A DNA stretch of 64,000 bases from Bacteroidetes bacterium HGW-Bacteroidetes-10 (GTDB taxonomy: Bacteria; Bacteroidota; Bacteroidia; Bacteroidales; UBA932): the NCBI GenBank assembly GCA_002842695.1, contig PHDT01000011.1, positions 62,001 through 126,000 on the forward strand, written 5' to 3'. Numbering within the stretch: position 1 is the stretch's first letter; the number at the start of each line of letters is the position of its first letter. Shown here one piece after another: positions 44,999 through 54,305 of the stretch. Below the pieces are notes generated by a model. That model was not told the DNA's origin. It did not search any database and saw only the letters and a list, made by a program, of their open reading frames with translations. The position numbers were made by a program, and so were the translations under genes.

Positions 44999-46739
44999 TG
45001 CCAAGTTCGTTTTTAAGTTGTTCCAGATAGTTGTTGAACGCTGCGCTCTGATACTCTGAATAGTTCATCTGGCGCATAGTGTTTATTATCTTTTTGTAAT
45101 AGTTTGCACACTCTTCAAAAGATTCGAATTCAGGATTCTGTTCACAGATATCAATTACGAGATTGTACATGAACTTCTGTCTTTCCAGCGGAGAAGACTG
45201 GTCAATCTTGTCGTAGGCATCCTGCTGAAGTATAATGAAGTCAAGCAGTTCTGATTTCCAGTATCTTGTGTGGTATTCAACCGGAACACCATCATCTCCA
45301 AGAATATTAATCTGGTCGTATGCCTCTTTTCCCCTGAGAGCTATGTTTTTACCCTTGAATACTTTCTCAACCCAGTCTTCAGAAAACCTCTTCTTTAGAT
45401 CTTCAACAATTTCCGGATATTCGAGATATTTTGAGTAGGAGTCAAGCGGGTCTACTGCAGGATATCTTTTTCTGTCTGCACGGTTCTGTGAAAGAGCGTA
45501 GAAACATCTTGCAGCCTTTTTTGTAGACTCTGTAACAGGCTCCTTAAGGTTACCACCTGCAGGAGAAACTGTTCCGATAAATGTTACCGAACCAGTCTTG
45601 CCGTTTACAAGGTTAACAATACCAGCCCTTGCATAGAAGCTTGAAATGATTGCAGGAAGGTCCATAGGGAATGCATCTGCTCCAGGAAGCTCCTCCATTC
45701 TGTTTGACATCTCTCGAAGAGCCTGAGCCCAGCGTGAAGTAGAGTCAGCCAGAAGAAGCACTTTTAGTCCCATTGAACGGTAATATTCACCAATTGTCAT
45801 TGCAGTGTAAACAGAAGCCTCCCTGGCTGCAACAGGCATGTTTGATGTGTTGCAGATAATTGTTGTTCTCTCCATGAGCTTTCTGCCCGTTCTTGGGTCA
45901 ATCAGCTCAGGAAACTCAGTGAAGATTTCCACAACCTCATTTGCACGCTCACCGCAGGCTGCAACAATAATTACATCTGCATCTGCCTGTTTAGAAATTG
46001 CATGCTGAAGAACAGTTTTGCCACAGCCGAACGGTCCGGGTATGAACCCTGTTCCGCCCTCTGCAATGGGATTAAATGTGTCAATTGTGCGGACACCGGT
46101 CTCCATTATCCTGAATGGTCTCGGTTTATCGTTGTATGCAGTGATTGCAACCTTTACCGGCCACTTCTGCATCATTGTAACTTTGATGTCATCGCCGTTT
46201 TCGTCAGTTATAACCGCAATGTTATCTGTAACTTTGTACTTACCGGGTGCAGCAACACTTTTTACGGTATATTCACCCTTGAAAGTGAAAGGAACCATTA
46301 TTTTATGGGGAAGCCAGCCCTCTTTTACCTCACCGAGCCAGTCGGCGGCAGTAACTGAATCGCCAGTTTTTGCTACAGGTACAAAATCCCATTCTTTTTC
46401 CAGGTCCAGTGGCAGTGTATACTCACCTCTTTTCAGAAAAACACCCTCCATTGTCTCGAGGTTGTTCTGAAGACCATCGTAGTTACTTGAAAGAATTCCG
46501 GGGCCGAGAGTTACCTCGAGCATGTGTCCCATAAATTCAGCTTCATCACCTACTTTTAGTCCTCTGGTGCTTTCGTATACCTGAACAAACGCATTGCTTC
46601 CGGTTACCTTGATAACCTCCGCCATGAGTCTTGTGCCACCCAGGTCAATAAAACAGATTTCGTTCTGGGAAACGGGACCATCAACCTCAATCGTTACAAG
46701 GTTTGCTATAATCCCTTTTACTTTTCCTCTGGTTTTCAT
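44988..46739 (-). CDS. atpA: V-type ATP synthase subunit A (catalytic)
   Basis: A 583-residue ATPase. The P-loop is GPFGCGKTVLQH, the catalytic region VVAACGERANEVVE follows, and LADSTSRWAQALRE closes the site. The bulge domain insert (about residues 110-190) distinguishes it from F-type beta. It hydrolyses or makes ATP with B. Confidence 0.97.
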   Translation of the reverse strand: MKTRGKVKGIIANLVTIEVDGPVSQNEICFIDLGGTRLMAEVIKVTGSNAFVQVYESTRGLKVGDEAEFMGHMLEVTLGPGILSSNYDGLQNNLETMEGVFLKRGEYTLPLDLEKEWDFVPVAKTGDSVTAADWLGEVKEGWLPHKIMVPFTFKGEYTVKSVAAPGKYKVTDNIAVITDENGDDIKVTMMQKWPVKVAITAYNDKPRPFRIMETGVRTIDTFNPIAEGGTGFIPGPFGCGKTVLQHAISKQADADVIIVAACGERANEVVEIFTEFPELIDPRTGRKLMERTTIICNTSNMPVAAREASVYTAMTIGEYYRSMGLKVLLLADSTSRWAQALREMSNRMEELPGADAFPMDLPAIISSFYARAGIVNLVNGKTGSVTFIGTVSPAGGNLKEPVTESTKKAARCFYALSQNRADRKRYPAVDPLDSYSKYLEYPEIVEDLKKRFSEDWVEKVFKGKNIALRGKEAYDQINILGDDGVPVEYHTRYWKSELLDFIILQQDAYDKIDQSSPLERQKFMYNLVIDICEQNPEFESFEECANYYKKIINTMRQMNYSEYQSAAFNNYLEQLKNELGNGN

Positions 46740-46760
46740 ATCGATTTTAAAATTTTTCTC

Positions 46761-47402
46761 TTATAAATTCGTTTCCTCTTTTGTGTATGTGCTTCTAACC
46801 TCATCTACAAGTTTTCTAAAGAGCTCTGCTCCGACCTTTTTGTCGAGTGAGTCCCATCTTTTAACAATCATGAGTTTTGTTATGAAACAAAGAAGATAGT
46901 CGATGTCGAAATAATTGAATGTAGCAATTTCAGTTGCCTTTTTCCAGCGCATCAGGTCAATATTCTGCTCTCTGTCCAGAATGTTATTGCCTCCTAAAAT
47001 GGCAAACAGACGAGCGGAATCTTCAAAGAATTCACCGGCTCCAAAGTCGGCCACTCTGCTGGTTAGCAAAGATTCGGCTAAAGCTCCGGTTCCGGTTATA
47101 TATTCCGATGCATCAGAAGAGTTGATCCTGGCAACATAGGCTACCTGGATGTTACGAATATCGAGGTCATACCTGAAGTATTCCTTCAGAAAACGGTTGC
47201 GTGACTTGAATACCTCCCTGTAAAAGTGACCTGTAAGATTTTCACCCTTTAGACCAAACAGGAGCCAGTCAAGAAACCGTTTATCTTTTGCAGGCATATT
47301 CTCAGATACCTGTGTTAAGATTGCATCGATATCGTAGCTGCTCTTTTCAAAGTCCGGTATCAGATCCGGCAGTCCCGCTATGACGTAAGGATAGTTTTTC
47401 AT
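46761..47402 (-). CDS. DUF2764 protein, probable V-ATPase C-like subunit
   Basis: A 213-residue mostly helical protein from the ATG at 47402; a GTG one codon earlier is less likely. MKNYPYVIAGLPDLIPDF and KDKRFLDWLLFGL are the DUF2764 marks. It always lies between E and A in Bacteroidota V-ATPase operons, where subunit C would be, so it probably is the C/Vma6 equivalent. Confidence 0.85.
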   Translation of the reverse strand: MKNYPYVIAGLPDLIPDFEKSSYDIDAILTQVSENMPAKDKRFLDWLLFGLKGENLTGHFYREVFKSRNRFLKEYFRYDLDIRNIQVAYVARINSSDASEYITGTGALAESLLTSRVADFGAGEFFEDSARLFAILGGNNILDREQNIDLMRWKKATEIATFNYFDIDYLLCFITKLMIVKRWDSLDKKVGAELFRKLVDEVRSTYTKEETNL

Positions 47403-47404
47403 CA

Positions 47405-48019
47405 CTATTCTGTAAATAAAAACTCGCGGGTTTTTGGTTTAAGATATTCACTGAAAAGCTGCTGCAAATCCTTGTCTGTAAAGCTAATATGATAGCCCTC
47501 GTTTTTGGGGCCAATCTTGAATCCGTTCTGGAGTTTTTTATCAAAACCAACTTCAATTCCGGCTTTAAGCTGCTTAGCTATGTCGTTCTGAATGAAGGCT
47601 TCCAGCTCTGAACGCTTGTTTTCAGGAAGGAGCAGTGACAACGATACTGAATCACTTCCTTTTGGATTGAATGAAGCAATAGCAGTTGTAATAAGTTCCT
47701 TAAGAAGAGCGCTGTTTTCTGTTACAGCAGTGATAGGTTTGTTTACAGAATTTGAAATGAGTGTGTTCTCAATCTGATTTTTGAGGGTAGTCAGACTCTG
47801 TCTGAATGCCATTTTAATCTCACTCTCAATTTTATGTTTGATATCAGCTGCTTCGCGGTTTGCTTCGGATACTATCTTACCGTACTCCTCGCGTGCATTC
47901 GAAATAATTTCAGCCGCCTCTTTTTTCGCTTTAGCGAGCATCTCGTCGGCTTCCTGTTTTCCTTTTGACAAACCCTCATTGTACAGTTTGTCTGTTAGCT
48001 CTTGCAACTTGTTTTGCAT
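47405..48019 (-). CDS. atpE: V-type ATP synthase subunit E (peripheral stalk)
   Basis: A 204-residue protein with a long N-terminal coil (about 5-75, EADEMLAKAKKEAAEIIS) and a globular C-terminal domain. First gene of the V-ATPase operon; overlaps the DUF2764 region closely. No separate G/H subunit gene was seen. Confidence 0.9.
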   Translation of the reverse strand: MQNKLQELTDKLYNEGLSKGKQEADEMLAKAKKEAAEIISNAREEYGKIVSEANREAADIKHKIESEIKMAFRQSLTTLKNQIENTLISNSVNKPITAVTENSALLKELITTAIASFNPKGSDSVSLSLLLPENKRSELEAFIQNDIAKQLKAGIEVGFDKKLQNGFKIGPKNEGYHISFTDKDLQQLFSEYLKPKTREFLFTE

Positions 48020-48044
48020 ACCGTGTCAATTATTGTGAATTTGA

Positions 48045-48052
48045 CAAAGATA
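48045..48052 (-). promoter_or_regulatory. TAnnTTTG element for the V-ATPase operon
   Basis: TATCTTTG on the minus strand, 25 bases before the atpE ATG and just downstream of the mmdB terminator. Confidence 0.62.
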
Positions 48053-48064
48053 GAAAAAAATACG

Positions 48065-48093
48065 AAAAAAGCACCCCGAAGAGTGCTTTTTTT
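48065..48093. terminator. Terminator after mmdB
   Basis: Arms aaaaaagcac and gtgctttttt with an eight-base loop; strong on both strands. It separates the decarboxylase operon from the V-ATPase operon, both on the minus strand. Confidence 0.85.
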
Positions 48094-48131
48094 ATAAAAA
48101 ATAGTTTCGATACAAAATCTATTCACTTTCG

Positions 48132-49292
48132 TTACGAAAGGAATCCGAGAAGAATACCTGCTGCAACTGCGCTGCCAATAACACCTGCAACATTTGGACC
48201 CATTGCATGCATCAGAAGGTAGTTAGATTTGTCATATTCCAGACCAACATTGTTTGATACCCTTGCAGAGTCAGGAACAGCAGAAACCCCTGCATTGCCT
48301 ATCAGAGGGTTGATTTTGCTGCCCTCTTTAAGCATTGTATTGATCAGCTTAACAAACAGAACACCTGTTGCAGTAGCAATCACGAATGAGAGCGCACCAA
48401 TACCAAAGATGTATACAGATTTAAGCTGAAGGAATTTATCTGCCTGGGTAGAGCAACCTACGGTAACTCCAATCAGAATTGTAATAACATCAATCAGTGG
48501 TCCGCGGGCTGTTTCTGCCAGACGGCGTGTAACTCCGCTCTCTTTAAGCAGGTTTCCGAAGAAAAGCATACCAAGCAGCGGAAGACCTGACGGCACAATG
48601 AAGGCTGTCATTAGGAATCCGATAATAGGGAATAGCTTCTTCTCAGTTTGAGAAACTGCTCTGGGAGGCTTCATCTTAATCAGTCTCTCCTTCCTGTTTG
48701 TCAAAAGTCTCATGATTGGAGGCTGAATTACAGGAACAAGCGCCATGTAAGAATATGCAGAGACTGCAATTGCACCCATGAGGTCCGGAGCAAGTCTTGA
48801 CGAAAGGAAGATAGCTGTAGGGCCGTCTGCACCTCCGATGATTCCGATTGCACCTGCTTCAGCCGGAGAGAATCCGAGAAGAAGGGCTATTGCATAGGCT
48901 CCGAATATTCCAAACTGTGCCGCAGCACCAATAAGAAGCAGCTTGGGGTTTGAGATAAGAGCAGAGAAGTCGGTCATTGCACCAATTCCCAGGAAGATGA
49001 GAGGAGGGTACCATCCCTGCTGAACACCCTGATAAAGGATATTGAGCACAGAGCCCTCTTCATATACACCTACGCTAAGTCCGGGGAAGAGAGGAATGTT
49101 TCCGATAATTATACCAAATCCTATTGGTACAAGTAACAGAGGTTCCCAGTCCTTCTTGATGGCAAGATAAATGAACAAAAGTCCTATTGCAATCATAAGG
49201 ATATGCCCCCATGTGGCGTTCGCAAATCCTGTATACTGAAGGAATTGTGTCAGGTTATCTACCAAAAGCGAAAATAATCCTTTGTTTTCCAT
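48132..49292 (-). CDS. mmdB: Sodium-pumping decarboxylase subunit beta
   Basis: A 386-residue membrane protein with about ten helices. GGADGPTAIFLSS contains the aspartate corresponding to Asp203 of Klebsiella OadB, and GNAGVSAVPDSARV corresponds to the helix VIII Asn/Gly/Ser set. It decarboxylates carboxybiotin and exports sodium. Last gene of the operon. Confidence 0.93.
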   Translation of the reverse strand: MENKGLFSLLVDNLTQFLQYTGFANATWGHILMIAIGLLFIYLAIKKDWEPLLLVPIGFGIIIGNIPLFPGLSVGVYEEGSVLNILYQGVQQGWYPPLIFLGIGAMTDFSALISNPKLLLIGAAAQFGIFGAYAIALLLGFSPAEAGAIGIIGGADGPTAIFLSSRLAPDLMGAIAVSAYSYMALVPVIQPPIMRLLTNRKERLIKMKPPRAVSQTEKKLFPIIGFLMTAFIVPSGLPLLGMLFFGNLLKESGVTRRLAETARGPLIDVITILIGVTVGCSTQADKFLQLKSVYIFGIGALSFVIATATGVLFVKLINTMLKEGSKINPLIGNAGVSAVPDSARVSNNVGLEYDKSNYLLMHAMGPNVAGVIGSAVAAGILLGFLS

Positions 49293-49293
49293 C

Positions 49294-49710
49294 TTATCCG
49301 ATAATTATTAGCGGTGCACCCTCAAGAACGGAATCACCCTTGTTAGCTTTAATGGATACAATTTTGCCGTCAGCACTGGCTTCAATCACATTCTCCATCT
49401 TCATAGCTTCCAGTATCATGAGTTTTTGTCCTCTTTTTACAGAATCGCCCTCTTTTACGGAAACCTCGAGAATAACGCCCGGAAGCGGAGAAGAGACAAC
49501 TGTCTCAGATCCGCTGGCAGCAGGCTTGGCAACAGTTGCGCTCACCTGAGCCGGTTTGTTTGGCTTGGCAATTACCTGTTTCTTGGCCGGTCTGTCAATC
49601 TCCACCTTGAAAGGTATGCCGTTCACCTCAACCTCGGCAAATGTATCGTCTATATCATTTACGGTAACTGCGTATTCGTTGCCGTTTATTTTAAGTTTGT
49701 ACTCTTTCAT
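49294..49710 (-). CDS. mmdC: Biotin carrier subunit of the decarboxylase
   Basis: A 138-residue protein: an N-terminal strand-rich part (to ~45), a Pro/Ala/Lys linker (48-68) and a biotinyl domain with EAMKMEN, Lys104 being the biotin site. It carries CO2 from MmdA to MmdB. It is one base from mmdB. Confidence 0.93.
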   Translation of the reverse strand: MKEYKLKINGNEYAVTVNDIDDTFAEVEVNGIPFKVEIDRPAKKQVIAKPNKPAQVSATVAKPAASGSETVVSSPLPGVILEVSVKEGDSVKRGQKLMILEAMKMENVIEASADGKIVSIKANKGDSVLEGAPLIIIG

Positions 49711-49731
49711 AACATTAAGAACTTTTAATAA

Positions 49732-50637
49732 TTATTTTTTAGATGGAGTCTCTCTAAGGGTATAGATTTTTGAACTCCACGGAGAGTAATTCTTCGTTAC
49801 TCTTGCAATGGTGAGGATTGTATTTTCTATGTCATGGCTTTCGCTGTCCATGTTGTGAAGGTGCATTGCTGCAGATATTGCGGCAAAAATTTCTGCCGAA
49901 ACATCCTCCTCCTTGGCTGCCACATCCTTACCATGAACCTGCTCAGTTCTCTGGCGATTCTTGTAAATGTTGTAACGTCCGATTTGTTTGAACACAACAT
50001 ACAGAAGGATTAGAGCAATAAACACAACACTCATTGCAGTAAAGGCCATAATCGCTCCAAATGGATCAATTCTCTGGAAAACAGTGGATGCCGATTCAAC
50101 ATCAGATCCTGTATTGTTAGTGCTTGGAGAGGTTCTTGACATTATCTGCCATCCCTCAGATCCATCGCGGGTTCCGATTCCATCGTTGAAGCGGCCAAAC
50201 GATACATTGCTATCCAGATCCCTGCGGATTTGGATTCTGTCGATAATTGTTCTGCCGTCTGAAGCAACAAAGAGAATCTCCTCTGAATCTTCAAGTTTGA
50301 AGTTTATATGGAAAGTTCCCCTGAAAGGCTGATTATCTGCCCAGAAAAGAATGTGCTGCCTTGGCTTTATCTTAGTTAGCACATCTCCTTTTGGAATGAT
50401 GTATTTGGTCAGGTTGCCGGGATCATTGGTCAGGTAACATCCTGCAATATTAACAGTGCCGTATGATGAGTTGAAGAGTTCAATCCATCCGTTATGCTGT
50501 CCGTAGTCATCTTCGAAGTCACTGGTGTTGATAACCAGGTATTCGTTGATACACATATCGGACTGGCTCTGTGCATTGAGGCTGAGACCCGCCAGCATTA
50601 AACCCGAAAACAGAAATATTTGTAATATTCTTTTCAT
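49732..50637 (-). CDS. mmdD: OadG/MmdD-like subunit with lamin-tail domain
   Basis: A 301-residue protein with signal peptide (LNAQSQS), a periplasmic lamin-tail-like domain about 24-150 (INEYLVINTSD, GWIELFNSS), a membrane helix at about 196-217, and a cytoplasmic OadG-type tail. OadG/MmdD normally has ~80-120 residues and holds the complex together; the periplasmic domain is an addition seen in Bacteroidota. Confidence 0.85.
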   Translation of the reverse strand: MKRILQIFLFSGLMLAGLSLNAQSQSDMCINEYLVINTSDFEDDYGQHNGWIELFNSSYGTVNIAGCYLTNDPGNLTKYIIPKGDVLTKIKPRQHILFWADNQPFRGTFHINFKLEDSEEILFVASDGRTIIDRIQIRRDLDSNVSFGRFNDGIGTRDGSEGWQIMSRTSPSTNNTGSDVESASTVFQRIDPFGAIMAFTAMSVVFIALILLYVVFKQIGRYNIYKNRQRTEQVHGKDVAAKEEDVSAEIFAAISAAMHLHNMDSESHDIENTILTIARVTKNYSPWSSKIYTLRETPSKK

Positions 50638-50655
50638 TTTATCCGGATTTATTAT

Positions 50656-52209
50656 TTACAAAGGAAGGTTGTCGTGCTTCTTAGGCGGATTTGTTACCTT
50701 CTTGGTTGCAAGTTGCTGAAGAGATCTGATAATACGGAAACGAGTGTTTCTTGGCTCAATCACATCATCAATATAGCCGTAACGGGCTGCATTGTATGGA
50801 TTTGCAAAGGCGTCCCTGTACTCTTTCTCTTTCTGTGCAGCAAGTTCAACAGGATTTTCAGAAGCAGCAACCTCTTTACCGTAAAGAACTTCAATTGCTC
50901 CTGAAGGGCCCATTACTGCAATTTCTGCTGTAGGCCATGCGTAGTTGATATCTCCGCGAAGGTGCTTGCTGCTCATAACGCAATATGCACCGCCGTATGA
51001 TTTGCGAAGGGTAACGGTTACCTTTGGAACAGTTGCCTCTCCGTATGCAAAGAGAAGCTTTGCTCCGTGAAGGATAATTCCGCCGTACTCCTGCTGTGTT
51101 CCCGGAAGGAATCCAGGTACATCTACCAGTGTAACAAGAGGGATGTTGAATGCATCGCAGAAACGAACAAATCTGGCAGCCTTGCGTGATGCATTGTTGT
51201 CAAGCACACCTGCAAGAACTTTAGGCTGGTTGGCAACAATACCAACAGAGATGCCGTTAAAACGGGCAAAACCTACAATTATGTTAGTTGCATAATCTTT
51301 GTGAACTTCCAGAAACTTATTATCGTCAACGATTGTTCCGATAACTTCATACATATCGTATGGTTTGTTCGGACTGTCAGGAATGATTTCGTTAAGAGAA
51401 TCATCAAGTCTGTCAATTGGGTCGTTGGTATGAAGTACCGGAGCCTCTTCAAGATTATTCTGCGGAAGATAACTCATAAGGTCGCGAATGACTTTGATAC
51501 CATCCTCTTCTGAATCTACTGCAAAGTGAGCCACTCCGCTTTTGGTAGCGTGAACAGATGCACCGCCAAGCTGCTCCTGAGTTACATCTTCACCGGTAAC
51601 AGTTTTCACAACTTTCGGGCCGGTGAGGAACATATAACTGGTACCTCTTGTCATTATATTAAAGTCTGTGAGGGCAGGGGAGTACACCGCACCACCGGCA
51701 CAAGGACCAAAAATGGCAGAAATCTGAGGTATAACACCAGATGCCATAATATTTCTCTGGAAAATCTCAGCATAACCGGCAAGGGCATTTACCCCTTCCT
51801 GAATTCTGGCTCCTCCTGAGTCGTTTACACCAATTACAGGTGCTCCCATCTTCATCGCCTGATCCATAATTTTGCAAATCTTCATTGCAAAACTTTCAGA
51901 AAGCGAACCTCCGAATACTGTGAAGTCCTGAGCGAAGACATAAACCAGTCTTCCTTCAATTGTTCCGTATCCTGTTACTACACCGTCCCCGAGGAATCGC
52001 TCCTTCTCCATGCCAAAATTGGTGCAGCGGTGAGTTACGAACATGTCGAACTCCTCAAAGCTACCTTCATCCAATAGCATGTCGATTCTCTCGCGAGCTG
52101 TGAATTTTCCCTTCTGGTGCTGAGAGTCAATTCTCTTCTGACCACCACCCATGCGCGCCTTTTCACGAAGCTGAATTAGCGCCTTTACCTGTTCAAGTTG
52201 CTGGCTCAT
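50656..52209 (-). CDS. mmdA: Methylmalonyl-CoA decarboxylase carboxyltransferase subunit
   Basis: A 517-residue carboxyltransferase with the two crotonase-like halves: [13 protein letters not shown] (oxyanion and CoA site) and [15 protein letters not shown]. It moves the carboxyl group of (S)-methylmalonyl-CoA to biotin on MmdC. No biotin carboxylase gene is adjacent, which favours a decarboxylase over propionyl-CoA carboxylase, though an unlinked subunit cannot be excluded. Confidence 0.92.
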   Translation of the reverse strand: MSQQLEQVKALIQLREKARMGGGQKRIDSQHQKGKFTARERIDMLLDEGSFEEFDMFVTHRCTNFGMEKERFLGDGVVTGYGTIEGRLVYVFAQDFTVFGGSLSESFAMKICKIMDQAMKMGAPVIGVNDSGGARIQEGVNALAGYAEIFQRNIMASGVIPQISAIFGPCAGGAVYSPALTDFNIMTRGTSYMFLTGPKVVKTVTGEDVTQEQLGGASVHATKSGVAHFAVDSEEDGIKVIRDLMSYLPQNNLEEAPVLHTNDPIDRLDDSLNEIIPDSPNKPYDMYEVIGTIVDDNKFLEVHKDYATNIIVGFARFNGISVGIVANQPKVLAGVLDNNASRKAARFVRFCDAFNIPLVTLVDVPGFLPGTQQEYGGIILHGAKLLFAYGEATVPKVTVTLRKSYGGAYCVMSSKHLRGDINYAWPTAEIAVMGPSGAIEVLYGKEVAASENPVELAAQKEKEYRDAFANPYNAARYGYIDDVIEPRNTRFRIIRSLQQLATKKVTNPPKKHDNLPL

Positions 52210-52237
52210 TTCTCTAACCTTTTTGATATTTTAGTAA

Positions 52238-52660
52238 TTAGCAGTTTACTTTACCTGGATCTTCGCAAAGTTCTGTAAGAACTCCTACGGTAGATTTTGG
52301 ATGCAGGAAGGCGATATTGAGGCCTTCTGCACCTTTGCGCGGGGTTTTGTCAATGAGTTGAACTCCCTTTTCTGCAAGTTCGTCAAGAGACTTCTGAACA
52401 CCATCTTCAGTGGCAAAAGCCAGGTGGTGAATTCCCTCTCCTTTTTTCTCAATGAATTTACCTATAGGGCCTTCCGGGTCCGTGCTCTCCAGAAGTTCAA
52501 TCTTGGTTTGTCCAATTTTAAAGAAAGCAGTTTTAACTTTCTGATCGGTTACCTCCTCTACAGCATAACACTTAAGTCCAAGGATACCTTCGTAATATGG
52601 AATGGCTGTTTCCAAAGACTTTACAGCAATACCGATATGCTCAATATGCGACAGTTTCAT
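52238..52660 (-). CDS. mce: Methylmalonyl-CoA epimerase
   Basis: A 140-residue glyoxalase-fold protein: [15 protein letters not shown], then [12 protein letters not shown], then [13 protein letters not shown], with the metal-binding His and Glu residues. It converts (R)- to (S)-methylmalonyl-CoA for MmdA. First gene of the operon; 28 bases before mmdA. Confidence 0.94.
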   Translation of the reverse strand: MKLSHIEHIGIAVKSLETAIPYYEGILGLKCYAVEEVTDQKVKTAFFKIGQTKIELLESTDPEGPIGKFIEKKGEGIHHLAFATEDGVQKSLDELAEKGVQLIDKTPRKGAEGLNIAFLHPKSTVGVLTELCEDPGKVNC

Positions 52661-52705
52661 AACAAATTGTAATTAGTTGATTGAGAATTATAAGTAAATA
52701 TCCCG

Positions 52706-52713
52706 CAAAGGTA
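52706..52713 (-). promoter_or_regulatory. TAnnTTTG element for the mce-mmd operon
   Basis: TACCTTTG on the minus strand, 45 bases before the mce ATG. Confidence 0.55.
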
Positions 52714-52737
52714 AAAATTAATTAATGGTAAGACAAA

Positions 52738-52766
52738 AAAAAGTGGCCCAATTTTGAGCCACTTTT
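52738..52766 (-). terminator. Terminator after the YebC gene
   Basis: Arms aaaaagtggc and gccactttt with a 10-base loop, followed on the minus strand by a run of T. Confidence 0.8.
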
Positions 52767-52790
52767 CACTTTCCCGAACGAAAAATATAA

Positions 52791-53504
52791 TTAGTTTGCC
52801 ATCGTGTGGTAAACGTTTTGAACATCATCGTCGTTTTCAAATCTTTCGATTAGTTTTTCAATCTCAATCTTCTGTTCGTCATTGAGTTTTTTCAGTTCAA
52901 CTGTAGGTATTCTTTCGAATGTTCCGGAGATAAGTTCGTACCCTTTTTCCTCAATGAATTTCTGAATTGAGCCATATGACTCAAAGGCACCGTAAATCAT
53001 GACAGTATCCTCGTCAGGAAAAACCTCTTCTGCTCCAAAATCTATAAGCTCCAGTTCCAGTTCTTCAATATCAATTCCGGTATCTTTAATTTTGAAAACG
53101 CATTTCTTCTCAAACATGAACTCAACACTTCCGGAAGTTCCGAGTGATCCGTTAAGTTTGTTGAAATAGCTGCGGACATTTGCCACGGTTCTGGTTGTAT
53201 TGTCGGTTGCTGTCTCAACAAGGAATGCAATTCCGTGAGGTCCGTAACCTTCGTATACTACCTCTTTGTAGTCTGAATGATCCTTTTCAACAGCACGCTT
53301 TATTGCTCTCTCTACATTCTCTTTTGGCATATTCTCTGCCCTGGCAGAAGAGATAAGTGCTCTAAGACGCGGGTTGTTATCGGGATCTGTACCGCCTGAT
53401 TTGGCAGCCATTGTTATCTCTTTTCCGAGACGGGTGAAAACTTTTGCCATGTTTCCCCATCTCTTGAACTTTCTCTCTTTGCGAAATTCAAATGCTCTTC
53501 CCAT
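52791..53504 (-). CDS. YebC/PmpR family regulator/translation factor
   Basis: A 237-residue protein with the family N-terminus (MGRAFEFRKERK, then KRWGNMAKVFTRLGKEI) and YEGYGPHGIAFLVE. The family binds DNA and, in Bacillus (YebC2/YeeI), helps ribosomes through proline stretches. It is 13 bases after the TPR gene and closes that operon. Confidence 0.94.
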   Translation of the reverse strand: MGRAFEFRKERKFKRWGNMAKVFTRLGKEITMAAKSGGTDPDNNPRLRALISSARAENMPKENVERAIKRAVEKDHSDYKEVVYEGYGPHGIAFLVETATDNTTRTVANVRSYFNKLNGSLGTSGSVEFMFEKKCVFKIKDTGIDIEELELELIDFGAEEVFPDEDTVMIYGAFESYGSIQKFIEEKGYELISGTFERIPTVELKKLNDEQKIEIEKLIERFENDDDVQNVYHTMAN

Positions 53505-53517
53505 CGTTCTAGGTAAC

Positions 53518-54204
53518 TTATTGCTGAGGCTGAGTTGAAACTGTCAGTCTTGATATGTATTTGTCTATTTCAAAACCCTCAACTGTCTGAGGATATTTTG
53601 TTTTAATCTCTTCGTAAGCAGCCAGTGCCTTTGCGGTTTCGCCCAGCTCTTCGTATGCAATACCTGCTTTAAGAAGATATCCTGCAGCAAGAGGATTCTC
53701 TTCGAGATTTGCAGCCTTCATATACTGAGAAACGGCCTCTTTGTAATTCTGGAGACCAGCATAGGCATCGCCAATATTGCATATTGCACGGGCCTGAAGG
53801 ACTACATCATCACCATCATATTTTTTAAGATACGAGATTGCGCTCTCATAGTTACCAAGTTGAAGTTCTGAGATGCCGGCGTACAGATAAACTGCCTCTC
53901 CTGCATTTTTGCCGTATTCGTCAATGATTTGTTTGAATCCGAGCGAATTGCCGTCACCATTGAGTGCAACTGCAAATGAATCGGCACGGAAGTGCTGTTC
54001 AGCTACAAATGTCTGAGCAAGTGCTTCGTTGATAAGCGGTTTGCGGTACAGGTGCTGGTAGGCAAATCCAATTGCAGTGATGGCCAGAATGGCTACAGCT
54101 GTGTAGATAAGCGGCTTTTTGTACTTTTCGATAAAGTGTTCTGTTGTATTCAGGGCTTGTTCTACAGATTGCTCTGGATCCTGGTGTTGGTTTTTCTTTG
54201 ACAT
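53518..54204 (-). CDS. TPR-repeat membrane-anchored protein
   Basis: A 228-residue protein with an N-terminal cytoplasmic stretch, a helix at about 33-50 and tetratricopeptide repeats (about 115-215). The layout matches YfgM/DUF2133-type proteins linked with protein export and stress response. Function here is unproved. Confidence 0.82.
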   Translation of the reverse strand: MSKKNQHQDPEQSVEQALNTTEHFIEKYKKPLIYTAVAILAITAIGFAYQHLYRKPLINEALAQTFVAEQHFRADSFAVALNGDGNSLGFKQIIDEYGKNAGEAVYLYAGISELQLGNYESAISYLKKYDGDDVVLQARAICNIGDAYAGLQNYKEAVSQYMKAANLEENPLAAGYLLKAGIAYEELGETAKALAAYEEIKTKYPQTVEGFEIDKYISRLTVSTQPQQ

Positions 54205-54229
54205 CTCTTGATTTTTTTTAAGCAGGGTG

Positions 54230-54287
54230 CAAAATTACAATATTTTGTCTAATCTCAAATATTTAATCGATAAAAGTAATAACTTTG
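54230..54287. promoter_or_regulatory. Divergent TAnnTTTG elements between TPR gene and recF
   Basis: TAATTTTG on the minus strand (54230-54237) for the TPR gene and TAACTTTG on the plus strand (54280-54287) for recF, 18 bases before the recF ATG. Confidence 0.6.
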
Positions 54288-54305
54288 TGGTAGAAAATAT
54301 ATTAA

